Positions 1 to 8,761 of a stretch of DNA of 64,000 nt are shown here, in pieces; the first letter of the stretch is position 1, and each line of letters begins with the position of its first letter. Source of the DNA: CPC320 sp002336405 (GTDB lineage: Bacteria > Pseudomonadota > Alphaproteobacteria > Rhodobacterales > Rhodobacteraceae); contig CASIAN010000038.1 of assembly GCA_949372595.1 (NCBI GenBank), forward strand, positions 15,110 through 79,109. Direction: 5' to 3'. A program made the position numbers and the translations under genes. The notes beneath the pieces were generated by a model. It ran no database searches, was not told the DNA's origin, and worked only from the letters and a program-made list of their open reading frames with translations.

Positions 1-1046
1 ATGATATCGGCGACGGCAAGACCGTCGGCAAAGGTCGGCCAGACCGGCATGCCGGTTTCGATTGCCTGCAGAAAATCGCGAGCCTCGATGATAATCTGGT
101 CTTGATACCCGGTGCCATGCCCGGGCCCCTGACAGAAAGCCGCATAGTTAGGATGCGCAGGCCCAGTCAGAATTTTGGTAAAGCCCCGCTCCGCTTCGGC
201 CCCCTCAGACCGGTACAGCCACACCGCGTTCTGATCCTCTTGATCAAAACGGATCGCGCCCTTCGAGCCGTGGATTTCATAGGCATAGCCCATCTTGCGC
301 CCCGTTGCGACGCGGCTGAAAAACATATGCCCCATCGCACCATTGGCAAAGCGGCACATCATTTGTGCTTGATCATCATTGCTCACCTCACCGCCGGGGC
401 GGCTTTTATAGACGGTTTCGATGACAGCGCTCACCTCGATCACCGGCCCCAACAGCGCCAGCGCGCAATTCACCATATGCGGTGCGAGATCACCAATGGT
501 GCCATTGGCATCGCCCTCAGTACGCCAATTGGCGGGGGTGGCTGGATCGCCCAGAAAATCCTCAGTGTGTTCCCCCCGAAACCAGATCACTTCGCCAATC
601 GCGCCCTCGGCGAGCAACTGCGCAACGTATTGGCTGGCCGGGGTGCGGATATAGTTAAAGCCAACCATATTCGGTTGTTTGGATGCGGCGGCCAGAGCGA
701 CCAACTCACGGCTCTCGGCAAGCGAAGCGCCCATAGGTTTTTCACAAAAGACCGGCTTGCCCAGCGCAAAGGCAAGACGCGCTATTTCAAGGTGGGTGTC
801 TTGCGGTGAGGCAATGATCACCGCCTCAACCTTGCGGTCGTGCACCAGATCGCGCCAATCTGTCGCCGCCCGAGCAAACCCATAGGCTTTTCGATAGCGT
901 TCGGCCGAATCAAACGATGCGGCCGAAACAACCTCGAGCACAGGTCGCAGACCAGTTTCAAAAACGGCGCCAACCGCTGCCATGGCAACCGCGTGGGCCT
1001 TGCCCATATACCCGCCGCCAACAATTCCAATGCCAATGTTCGACAT
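1..1046 (-). CDS. Gfo/Idh/MocA family oxidoreductase, partial (cut by left edge)
   Basis: NAD(P)-dependent sugar or cyclitol dehydrogenase. The reading frame is open from the ATG at 1046 to base 1, so about 348 residues are visible and the C-terminus lies outside the window. The N-terminus has a Rossmann loop (GIGIVGGGYMGKAHA), followed near residue 100 by the family's EKP signature (CEKPMG). A GDLAPH stretch fits the family's catalytic histidine. A GGGGAAA-like ribosome site precedes the ATG. It diverges from iolD across a palindromic operator, so it probably belongs to the inositol regulon as a second, IolG- or IolX-like dehydrogenase for another cyclitol isomer. The substrate cannot be read from the sequence. 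Confidence 0.88.
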   Translation of the reverse strand, partial: MSNIGIGIVGGGYMGKAHAVAMAAVGAVFETGLRPVLEVVSAASFDSAERYRKAYGFARAATDWRDLVHDRKVEAVIIASPQDTHLEIARLAFALGKPVFCEKPMGASLAESRELVALAAASKQPNMVGFNYIRTPASQYVAQLLAEGAIGEVIWFRGEHTEDFLGDPATPANWRTEGDANGTIGDLAPHMVNCALALLGPVIEVSAVIETVYKSRPGGEVSNDDQAQMMCRFANGAMGHMFFSRVATGRKMGYAYEIHGSKGAIRFDQEDQNAVWLYRSEGAEAERGFTKILTGPAHPNYAAFCQGPGHGTGYQDQIIIEARDFLQAIETGMPVWPTFADGLAVADI

Positions 1047-1070
1047 AGCATTTCCCCTACGAAAAACCGA

Positions 1071-1086
1071 TTGCAACCGGTTGCAA
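1071..1086. promoter_or_regulatory. LacI/GalR-type operator between divergent inositol transcripts
   Basis: TTGCAACCGGTTGCAA is a perfect 16-bp palindrome centred on CCGG, the shape of LacI/GalR-family operators. It lies 25 bp upstream of the Gfo/Idh start and 85 bp upstream of iolD, so one bound repressor could silence both directions. No LacI-family gene is in the window; the regulator must be encoded elsewhere. Confidence 0.7.
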
Positions 1087-1170
1087 AGTTTGTATCTTGA
1101 AAGCCAATAAAAGGTCAACGCGCAATCGCTGCGCAGGTGTACCTTGGCCTCATACGGAGGGACGTTAGCA

Positions 1171-3039
1171 ATGTCCGACAGCACTCTGCGACTGACAACA
1201 GCGCAAGCGATTATAAAGTATCTGACGAATCAATTTATAATGATTGATGGCGAAAAGACGCGCATTTGCGGCGGTGGCTTTGGCATTTTCGGACATGGTA
1301 ACGTCAGCTGCCTCGGTGAGGCGCTTTACAATGCACAAGATGCGTTGCCACTCTATCGCGGTCAAAACGAGCAATCAATGGGCTTTGCTGCGGCCGGATA
1401 CGCCAAATACCACCTGCGGCGCCGGTTTATGTTTTGCACCGCCTCAGCCGGTCCGGGCACCGCAAACCTGTTAACCTCGGCGGGGCTGGCGCACGCCAAC
1501 CGGTTGCCAATGCTGATGCTGTGCGGCGACACGTTTTTGACCCGCCTGCCCGATCCTGTCTTGCAACAATTAGAGCATTTCGGCGATCCCACCTTGGGGA
1601 TCAATGATGCCTTCAAGGCGGTCACCCGCTATTGGGACCGCATCACCCATCCAGCGCAGGTGATCCAGTCGTTGCCTGCGGCGCTGGCTACGATGCTGGA
1701 TCCGGCCGATTGTGGCCCAACTTTTATCGCGCTGCCACAGGACGTACAAGGTTGGAGCTACGACTATCCCGCTGCATTTTTTACAGAACGCGTGCACCGC
1801 ATCCGTCGCCAAACCCCCGACACCGCCGAGATCAACGACGCAGCCAGTCTGCTTGCGTCGGCCAAACGGCCGCTGATCATCGCCGGTGGTGGAGTGCAAT
1901 ATTCAGGGGCCATCAATGAACTGACCTCTTTTGCCGAAACTCTCAACATACCCGTGGTTGAAACCATTGCCGGACGCGCCAACATGCTGGCAACGCATCC
2001 GCTCAACATCGGACCGGTCGGCGTCACCGGATCCGACAGTGCAAACTGGGCCGCTGAGCGCGCCGACGTAATCTTGTCTGTGGGCTCCCGGTTGCAGGAT
2101 TTCACCACCGGATCATGGACCGCATTTTCCCATGACGCACAATTCATCTCATTGAATTCGGCGCGCCATGATGCCGCCAAACACCGGTCAATGCCAGTCG
2201 TTGGCGACGCAAAACTGGGCCTCGCCGCGCTGCAAAGCGCGCTGGGTCAGCGGTGCGCTGATCCGGCATGGACCAAAGAGGCACAGGCCCAGCGCCAAAT
2301 CTGGGAGCACACCGTCGCAGAAACGGTGCGCGCAGGCGACAACCGGCCCAATTCCTATGCGCAGGCGATCGGGGTCGTCAACGCTCTGGTCGCGGATCAC
2401 GACCGCGTGGTTGCTGCAGCAGGCGGACTGCCCGCCGAGGTCACTGCCAATTGGCGCACCTTGAAAACCGGCACCGTCGATGTCGAGTTTGGATTTTCAT
2501 GCATGGGCTATGAAATTGCCGGCGCTTGGGGCGCACGGATTGCACAATCAGAAAAAGAACCCGAGGCAGACACCATCAGCTTTGTCGGTGACGGGTCTTA
2601 TCTGATGTTGAACTCTGATATCTACTCGTCGGTTCTGACCGGTAAAAAGCTGATTATTGTAGTGCTCGACAATGGCGGGTTTGCGGTGATCAACAAATTG
2701 CAAAACAATACCGGAAACGAGAGCTTTAATAATCTGATCAAAGACTGCCCCACGGTCTCTGAACCCTTTGCTGTGGATTTCGAGGCGCATGCAAAATCCA
2801 TGGGCGCACTGGCCGAAACCGTGCAAAACCCCGCAGGTCTGGGCGCTGCTTTTAAACGCGCGCAAAGCGCAGATCAAACCTCGGTGATTGTAATGCAGGT
2901 CGACCCGTATGTGGGTTGGACCGAAGGCGGCCATACGTGGTGGGAGATTGGCACCCCCCATGTCACTGACAGCACCAAAATACGCAACGCTCATATTGAG
3001 TGGGAATCCAGCCGCCCCAAACAGCGTCGAGGCATCTAA
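1171..3039 (+). CDS. iolD: 3D-(3,5/4)-trihydroxycyclohexane-1,2-dione acylhydrolase IolD
   Basis: ThDP-dependent ring-opening hydrolase of myo-inositol catabolism that converts the trihydroxycyclohexanedione into 5-deoxyglucuronate in the cytoplasm. The 622-residue length suits IolD. The ThDP-activating glutamate sits in RGQNEQ (about residue 67), and the GDG...N cofactor motif begins near residue 473 (VGDGSYLM, ending VVLDN). ATG 1171 was chosen because GGAGGG lies 8-9 bp upstream; an earlier in-frame TTG at 1144 has no ribosome site. First gene of a tight plus-strand operon; its stop overlaps the iolC start (TAATG). Confidence 0.96.
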   Translation: MSDSTLRLTTAQAIIKYLTNQFIMIDGEKTRICGGGFGIFGHGNVSCLGEALYNAQDALPLYRGQNEQSMGFAAAGYAKYHLRRRFMFCTASAGPGTANLLTSAGLAHANRLPMLMLCGDTFLTRLPDPVLQQLEHFGDPTLGINDAFKAVTRYWDRITHPAQVIQSLPAALATMLDPADCGPTFIALPQDVQGWSYDYPAAFFTERVHRIRRQTPDTAEINDAASLLASAKRPLIIAGGGVQYSGAINELTSFAETLNIPVVETIAGRANMLATHPLNIGPVGVTGSDSANWAAERADVILSVGSRLQDFTTGSWTAFSHDAQFISLNSARHDAAKHRSMPVVGDAKLGLAALQSALGQRCADPAWTKEAQAQRQIWEHTVAETVRAGDNRPNSYAQAIGVVNALVADHDRVVAAAGGLPAEVTANWRTLKTGTVDVEFGFSCMGYEIAGAWGARIAQSEKEPEADTISFVGDGSYLMLNSDIYSSVLTGKKLIIVVLDNGGFAVINKLQNNTGNESFNNLIKDCPTVSEPFAVDFEAHAKSMGALAETVQNPAGLGAAFKRAQSADQTSVIVMQVDPYVGWTEGGHTWWEIGTPHVTDSTKIRNAHIEWESSRPKQRRGI

Positions 3040-4019
3040 TGACCCTATTCAACGGCATCCGCGAGAATAATTTTCTGGTCATCGGCCGCGTTGGGATCGA
3101 CTTTTTCCCCGATCCACCAGGCTGCAAAACCGAAGACGCAACCACCATGTCCGTGGGCATGGGCGGATCATCAGCCAATATCGCTGCCGGGATTGTCAAG
3201 TTGGGCGGGCAAGCCGCACTTGTCACCTCTGTCTCAGATGATTCCGTCGGTCGCTATTGCCTGAACCAATTGCGTCATTACGGCATCGGCTCACACTATG
3301 TGAAAAACGTCGGAGGCGAGGCACGCAATTCTCTGGCGGTGTATGAAAGCCGGGTCGATGATCACCAATCGGTGATTTACCGCAATGGGGCCGCCGATTT
3401 CGAGATGACCGTCGCCGATGTCGAAGCCGTTGAGTACAGCGCCTATGGCGCCCTAATTACCGCCGGCACCGTGTTTGCCGCCGAACCGTCGCGCAGCGCT
3501 GCGTTCCGAGCCTTTGAGTTGGCCCGCGCGGCCGGACTGCCGATACTGTTTGACGTCGACTACCGCCCCTATTCGTGGCCCTCAGCGCAGATTGCAGAAG
3601 AGGTCCTATCAAAGGCCGCGGCCCTTTCAGACGCCATCGTTGGAAATGACGACGAGTTCGGCTTTATGAGCGGCGACAAGGCCCGCGGGTTGCAAAAAGC
3701 CCGCGATCTGGCGCAGAACTCTGCGCAATTGGTGATTTATAAGATGGGTGAAGACGGCTCGATCACCATCACCCCCGAAACCGAGTTTCGCACCGGCATC
3801 TATCCGGTTCAAGCATTGAAACCCACCGGGGCCGGCGACAGCTTTATGGCTGGTCTAGTCTCGTCGATTGCGGCGGGCCACAGTCTGCAACAAGCCGTTT
3901 TGCGCGGCTCTGCCTGTGCCTCAATCACCGTCTCGAAACCCGGTTGTGCCCCTGCTATGGCCGATAGTGACACACTGGCCACATTTTTACAAAACCACTC
4001 CGGCCCCACCAATATTTAG
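3039..4019 (+). CDS. iolC: 5-dehydro-2-deoxygluconokinase IolC
   Basis: PfkB-family sugar kinase that phosphorylates 5-dehydro-2-deoxygluconate using ATP. The N-terminal PfkB motif is GMGGSSANIAAGI, and the C-terminal signature PTGAGDSFMAGL carries the catalytic aspartate near residue 267. Length is 326 residues. The start ATG overlaps the iolD stop by one base, implying translational coupling; a longer in-frame start inside iolD is unlikely. Operon position between iolD and iolB supports the substrate assignment over other PfkB kinases. Confidence 0.94.
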   Translation: MTLFNGIRENNFLVIGRVGIDFFPDPPGCKTEDATTMSVGMGGSSANIAAGIVKLGGQAALVTSVSDDSVGRYCLNQLRHYGIGSHYVKNVGGEARNSLAVYESRVDDHQSVIYRNGAADFEMTVADVEAVEYSAYGALITAGTVFAAEPSRSAAFRAFELARAAGLPILFDVDYRPYSWPSAQIAEEVLSKAAALSDAIVGNDDEFGFMSGDKARGLQKARDLAQNSAQLVIYKMGEDGSITITPETEFRTGIYPVQALKPTGAGDSFMAGLVSSIAAGHSLQQAVLRGSACASITVSKPGCAPAMADSDTLATFLQNHSGPTNI

Positions 4020-4054
4020 CAGACATCCAGAGATGAATACAAAAAGGAAAGCCG

Positions 4055-4897
4055 ATGCATATCGCCCCGTTTGATAATGAAAATAAACCGATCGTCGATG
4101 TCGATGACGCGCTGGTACCGCTCAATTATTTTAATATCGTCAAACTGAAAGCCGGCGAGCAGTTTCGCTATGCGGTGCCGGGGTATGAGACGTGCATCGT
4201 CCCGGCCACTGGCACAATTGATGTCACCGTGGGCGGGCAGAGCTATGACGCACTGGGCACCCGCACGACCGACGTCTGGGATGGCGAACCCGAGGGGGTT
4301 TATGTGCCGGTTGGTATGACGGCCGAGTTCACCTGCCTTACCGATGCCGCAGAGATATTTATCGCCGGCGCCAAATATGACAAGGTACTAGAGCCGTTTG
4401 ATGTCAGGGTGGCACAATTGGACAAGGTGCAATATGGCTCTGACGACACCAAAACTCACCGCAAGATCAAACATATCCTGGGTCAGCAACAAGCCGACAA
4501 GGTTGGTCGCCTTCTGGTCAGCGAGTTGTTTACTGTCGGACAGGGAGGCTGGTCCGGCTTTCCCAGCCACAAGCATGATACAGACCGGCTGCCCGATGAA
4601 ACCCGCCATGACGAAACGTATAATTTCCGCTTTAAGCCGAATTACGGCTCGGGTGTGCAAATGCTGCAACGTGAGGATAATAAGCCCGGCGAGGCCTATC
4701 ATATTATGGATGGGTCGACGATTTGTCTCGACAAAGGCTATCACCCTTGTTGCGTGCTACCGGGCTATGAAATGTACTATTTCACTATTCTGGGCGGGTT
4801 GAGCCAGCGGTCTTTGAAACAGTATTTTCAACCAACCCACGCCGCCCAATTACACACTATTCCAGGCATTATGGATATGGTGGCCAAATTTAAATGA
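4055..4897 (+). CDS. iolB: 5-deoxy-glucuronate isomerase IolB
   Basis: Cupin-fold isomerase that turns 5-deoxyglucuronate into 5-dehydro-2-deoxygluconate. The 280-residue length is normal. A histidine- and acid-rich block (SHKHDTDRLPDETRHDETY) in the C-terminal cupin domain matches the family's metal-binding region. AAAAGGAAAG precedes the ATG. The last four bases overlap the next gene (ATGA). Its place after iolC supports the call. Confidence 0.95.
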   Translation: MHIAPFDNENKPIVDVDDALVPLNYFNIVKLKAGEQFRYAVPGYETCIVPATGTIDVTVGGQSYDALGTRTTDVWDGEPEGVYVPVGMTAEFTCLTDAAEIFIAGAKYDKVLEPFDVRVAQLDKVQYGSDDTKTHRKIKHILGQQQADKVGRLLVSELFTVGQGGWSGFPSHKHDTDRLPDETRHDETYNFRFKPNYGSGVQMLQREDNKPGEAYHIMDGSTICLDKGYHPCCVLPGYEMYYFTILGGLSQRSLKQYFQPTHAAQLHTIPGIMDMVAKFK

Positions 4898-5736
4898 CCC
4901 TTGCAACACTCTCAGATGTACTCCAGCCAGCGCTGCGAGGTGGCTATGCTGTGGGGGGGCTTGTGACCCTTGGCTGGGAAGATATGCGCGCCTATACCGA
5001 GGCCGCACAGGCGCTTGGCGCGCCACTGATCCTGCAGGCAGGTCCGTCGTGTCGCGAACATACCCCCCTGCCCGTCTTAGGGCATATGTTCAGACATCTG
5101 GCTGCAAGCGTAGATGTGCCTGTCGTGGCGCATCTGGATCATGGCTATACTTATCAAGAGTGTAAAATTGCGCTTGAGAGCGGCTTTACCTCGTTGATGT
5201 ATGACGGATCACGCAAACCGCTCACTCAAAATATTGACGAGACCGCCGCAATCGCCGAAATGGCTCGTGACGCAGGTATTTCCTGCGAGGGCGAGATCGG
5301 TTTTGTCGGCTATGCCAACGGCGACAACTCGACCGGCACCGATCCCGACGAGGCCGCGCGATTTGCTCGCGATAGCGGTGTCGATGCCATGGCGATCTCT
5401 TGCGGCAATGTGCATCTGCAAGAAGACAAACAGGGCGGTCTGGATGTTGCACGCATCAAAGCGATTGAGGCGGTCACCGACCTGCCACTGGTGATCCATG
5501 GTGGCTCGGGCGTGCCGGTGGCCCAGCGTATGCAGTTGGCGGCCGAAAGCCGCATTTGCAAATTCAACATCGGCACAGAATTGCGGATGGCCTTTGGCCA
5601 GGCGCTGCGGGCGGCTGTGACCGCGGATGCCACACGGTTTGACCGGGTGCAAATTCTGCGGGAAACCGCCGATCCCGTAAAGGCGGCAGCGATGCGTGTT
5701 CTCACGGCCTTTGGGGCCCCTGATCTAAGGACTTGA
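4894..5736 (+). CDS. iolJ: Class II aldolase, IolJ-like (6-phospho-5-dehydro-2-deoxy-D-gluconate aldolase)
   Basis: Zinc-dependent class II fructose-bisphosphate-aldolase-family protein. In this operon its likely substrate is 6-phospho-5-dehydro-2-deoxygluconate, split to dihydroxyacetone phosphate and malonate semialdehyde. Family motifs are present: AHLDHG (zinc and catalytic residues), CEGEIGFVG, and VIHGGSGVP near the C-terminus. It has 280 residues and overlaps iolB by ATGA. Family membership is firm; substrate specificity is inferred from the neighbours, and a ketose-bisphosphate aldolase of another sugar is the alternative. Confidence 0.88.
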   Translation: MTLATLSDVLQPALRGGYAVGGLVTLGWEDMRAYTEAAQALGAPLILQAGPSCREHTPLPVLGHMFRHLAASVDVPVVAHLDHGYTYQECKIALESGFTSLMYDGSRKPLTQNIDETAAIAEMARDAGISCEGEIGFVGYANGDNSTGTDPDEAARFARDSGVDAMAISCGNVHLQEDKQGGLDVARIKAIEAVTDLPLVIHGGSGVPVAQRMQLAAESRICKFNIGTELRMAFGQALRAAVTADATRFDRVQILRETADPVKAAAMRVLTAFGAPDLRT

Positions 5737-5738
5737 AA

Positions 5739-6728
5739 ATGCTGAATATCGGAATTCTTGGCTGTGGTCGTATCGGGCAGGTGCATGCTGCCAGTTTGGA
5801 CCTGATTACCGATGCGCGGGTCGCCGCTGTGGCCGATTTCTTGCCAGAAGCCGCGCAGGCATTGGCCGCAAAATCCGGTGCCCCGGTGATGGAGGGTGAT
5901 GCGCTGATCAACAACCCAGACATCGATGCTGTGGTGATTGGTACCCCCACCGACACGCATTACGAGCTGATCCAGAAAGCCGCCAAAGCAGGCAAAGCTA
6001 TATTTTGCGAAAAGCCGGTCGATATGTCGGTCCAACGTATCAAAGAATGTCAAACTGCGGTCGAACAGGCAGGCGTGACCTTTTTGACCGCGTTCAACCG
6101 GCGCTTTGACCCCAATTTTGCGGCGGTACAAAGCCGGCTGGCCGCAGGTGAGATTGGCACCGTTGAACTGCTCACTATTCTCAGCCGCGACCCCTCACCA
6201 CCCCCTCTGTCCTATATCAGGTCCTCGGGCGGGATTTTTCGCGATATGATGATCCATGATCTGGATTTGGCGCGCTTTATGTTACGCGAAGACCCTGTTT
6301 TGATCATGGCGACCGGGTCTTGTCTTGTCGATCCAGACATTGGGGCCGCTGGCGATGTTGATACTGCTGCGGTTATGCTGCAAACCGCGTCGGGAAAAAT
6401 CTGTCAGATTTCCAATTCGCGACGCGCCACCTATGGCTATGACCAACGCGTAGAAGTACATGGAAGCAAGGGCATGTTGCGGGCTGACAACATCTTGGAA
6501 AGCTCTGTTGAGGTTGCGACCAAAGAAGGATTTCGCCGTGCCCCGGCGCAGCATTTTTTCCTCGAGCGTTATAGCGAGGCCTATCGCTTAGAGATGGTGC
6601 ACTTCATACAAGCCGCCAAAGCCGGCGTGCAACCCAGTCCAAACATAGAAGATGGATTAAAAGCCCAGATACTGGCCGATGCCGCAGCAACCGCGCTGGC
6701 AACCGGCCAGCCCCAGCGCATCGCATAA
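5739..6728 (+). CDS. iolG: myo-Inositol 2-dehydrogenase IolG
   Basis: NAD-dependent Gfo/Idh/MocA dehydrogenase that oxidises myo-inositol to 2-keto-myo-inositol, the first pathway step. The Rossmann motif ILGCGRIGQVHA begins at residue 5, the EKP motif is CEKPVD, and MIHDLDLARF carries the conserved D/H pair. It has 329 residues. ATG 5739 is preferred over a TTG at 5733 that lies within the aldolase stop region; AAGGA lies about 8 bp upstream of the ATG. It is the fifth gene of the operon. Confidence 0.93.
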   Translation: MLNIGILGCGRIGQVHAASLDLITDARVAAVADFLPEAAQALAAKSGAPVMEGDALINNPDIDAVVIGTPTDTHYELIQKAAKAGKAIFCEKPVDMSVQRIKECQTAVEQAGVTFLTAFNRRFDPNFAAVQSRLAAGEIGTVELLTILSRDPSPPPLSYIRSSGGIFRDMMIHDLDLARFMLREDPVLIMATGSCLVDPDIGAAGDVDTAAVMLQTASGKICQISNSRRATYGYDQRVEVHGSKGMLRADNILESSVEVATKEGFRRAPAQHFFLERYSEAYRLEMVHFIQAAKAGVQPSPNIEDGLKAQILADAAATALATGQPQRIA

Positions 6729-6745
6729 CAGGAGCGGTCACAGTA

Positions 6746-7885
6746 ATGGCTCAGTGGTACAATCAACAATCCGGAACCCTTGCCGAGTTAAAGGCCTGGA
6801 CCAAACGACAGACGCAAGCAGCGCACTATCCGCGCGCCAGTGACATTCAAAACAATGTACCGCTCTACGACGGGTCTGGCTTGGCAGACTACGATCGCAA
6901 GGCGTTGATGGGCGAATGGGCCGATGTTCTGCTCAACGGTCCTGGCATCATTGCGATCAAAGGCGCCTTTCCAGACACGGCACCGATTGACCGTGCCACC
7001 GCAGTCTTTGAGACCATCATCACCACTGAAAAAGCCGCTGGGGCAGCCGCTGCAGACCATTTTGCCAAACCCGGTGCCAATGACCGAATTTGGAACGTGC
7101 TTGAAAAACACTGTCTGGCCGATCCCGAAGGCTTTGCCGCGTATTTTGCCAACCACGCCCTTGCTACCGTGGCCGAGGCCTGGCTGGGACCCGCCTATCA
7201 GATGACCGCACAGATGAACCGGGTCAATCCTGGCGGCACCGCCCAATCCGCCCATCGTGATTACCATCTTGGCTTTATGACAGCTGCTCAATCAGCAGCC
7301 TATCCGGCGCATGTACACGCGTTGTCTCCCACTTTAACACTGCAGGGCGCGGTGGCGCATTGCAACATGCCTCTGGAAAGCGGTCCGACGCTCTATCTGC
7401 CGTTCTCACAACATATGGAGGCGGGGTATCTGGCGTTCCCACGTCCGGAATTTCAGGAGTTTTTTCAAGAAAATCATATGCAACTGCCGCTGGAAAAGGG
7501 CGATGCAGTCTTTTTCAATCCTGCCTTGATGCATGCAGCTGGTACCAACGTGTCGAAGGACATCTACCGGATGGCAAATCTGCTTCAGGTGTCTTCGGCC
7601 TTTGGTCGGGCGATGGAAACGGTGAACCGCTCTGCCATGTGTCTCGCGCTCTATCCGACACTTTTGGCCAGTGACATGGACACAGCTACCCAAGCTGCGG
7701 TTATCGCAGCAGCGGCCGAAGGCTATGCCTTTCCGACCGACCTTGACCGCGATCCACCGATTGGTGGGCTTGCCCCGGCTAGTCAGGCCGATCTGATGCA
7801 TAAAGCCCTGCAAGATAGGATTAGTGTAGAAGCGTTCTGCGAGCAGATGACCGCGCTTAGCACCCGGCGCGCCAGTTCAAATTAA
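6746..7885 (+). CDS. Phytanoyl-CoA dioxygenase (PhyH) family protein
   Basis: Fe(II)/2-oxoglutarate dioxygenase of the PhyH fold, 379 residues. The facial triad is visible as HRD in SAHRDYHLG and a distal histidine in LMHAAGTN, with a downstream arginine (DIYRMANL) available for 2-oxoglutarate. It starts 17 bp after iolG with GGAGCGG upstream and is the last gene of the inositol operon. No canonical inositol step needs a dioxygenase, so it may open a methylated or otherwise modified cyclitol to the pathway; that role is inference from position only. Confidence 0.85.
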   Translation: MAQWYNQQSGTLAELKAWTKRQTQAAHYPRASDIQNNVPLYDGSGLADYDRKALMGEWADVLLNGPGIIAIKGAFPDTAPIDRATAVFETIITTEKAAGAAAADHFAKPGANDRIWNVLEKHCLADPEGFAAYFANHALATVAEAWLGPAYQMTAQMNRVNPGGTAQSAHRDYHLGFMTAAQSAAYPAHVHALSPTLTLQGAVAHCNMPLESGPTLYLPFSQHMEAGYLAFPRPEFQEFFQENHMQLPLEKGDAVFFNPALMHAAGTNVSKDIYRMANLLQVSSAFGRAMETVNRSAMCLALYPTLLASDMDTATQAAVIAAAAEGYAFPTDLDRDPPIGGLAPASQADLMHKALQDRISVEAFCEQMTALSTRRASSN

Positions 7886-8680
7886 CCAACGGGCCACGCA
7901 CTGATCAGGTATTTGACCGCAGGCACTATGAGCTATGAATACGTTGGGCCATCCCAGCTGTATGTCGATAGGCAAATGACAAAGCGCCTATCCTGTTGTG
8001 CTTTGCCTGTGCGGCGATCTTGCCCCCCAGTTTGAGGGTAGCTGTGACGTTAAAATCATGCTGCCTTCTGGCCAAGTATCTTTGCCCCATACGCATTTTT
8101 CTGATCCAAAACACCTGCGCCATCTAGGGATGACGTCCACGCCATTACAAAAAGTCTTTAATCTGTTTCATCTCTTCCAAACAATATCATAGGGGTTATG
8201 GAGGCATTAATCATTTCTTGCTTGCACCTGACAGACATCGCAACAAGGTCTAAAACCAATTCCGGTGTGCGATTGGCCATGTTTATTTCAAAGCTGACCG
8301 CTTATCATTCCAACTATCTGGAACAGACAAAGGATGTAAGGCGTCCATCGGTTCAAAAGCCAACCGCAAATTGTAGGACGGATGTTAGCATCCTATCCCC
8401 TCTGTGAGACAGCCTGGCTGTATCTGCAATGTTGATCAGGAGCATCCACAACTGCTAGAACTGCCAGAACCCCATCCCCCCTGTGACCTCGGTTGTGGCT
8501 GCTCGCCTCCTTCGCCTTGAATTCCAATAATGCCGTCAACAGACGGCCCAGGACACCCCCAGACACCAGAAATTAACTTTTCTCCCTTCATATTTAAAAT
8601 TCTTATTTTGATATTATTTTAGCATATTTTTATATAATACTGAAGTTGTGCAATCGCACGAATGCGGGGTCAAATGAAAT
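7886..8680. other. Intergenic region, no gene recognised
   Basis: About 800 bp between the inositol operon and the BadF-type kinase. Short open frames exist on both strands (for example 7926-8123 minus and 8198-8407 plus), but none has a good ribosome site or recognisable motifs. The last 100 bp before the kinase are very AT-rich and could hold its promoter; a short dyad (GTGC-AATC-GCAC) follows this AT-rich stretch near 8648. Confidence 0.5.
8380..8393. repeat. Inverted copy of the ATGCTAACATCC repeat, left of the kinase gene
   Basis: GGATGTTAGCATCC is a small self-complementary hairpin and also the reverse complement of the unit repeated twice at 9755-9780. The two sites flank the BadF-type kinase gene in inverted orientation. 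The purpose is unknown. Confidence 0.5.
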
Positions 8681-8761
8681 ATGGCTCGATGCAGACTCCT
8701 AATTTTTTTTCTGTCGATTAGCAGGATTGGTTTTTTTCAAAAGCTATTTTATAGTAACTCT

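Noticed and set aside
102..809. Long plus-strand open frame (235 codons) at the left end
   Set aside because: It is antisense to the Gfo/Idh dehydrogenase, which has clear family motifs, a ribosome site and an uninterrupted frame to the window edge.
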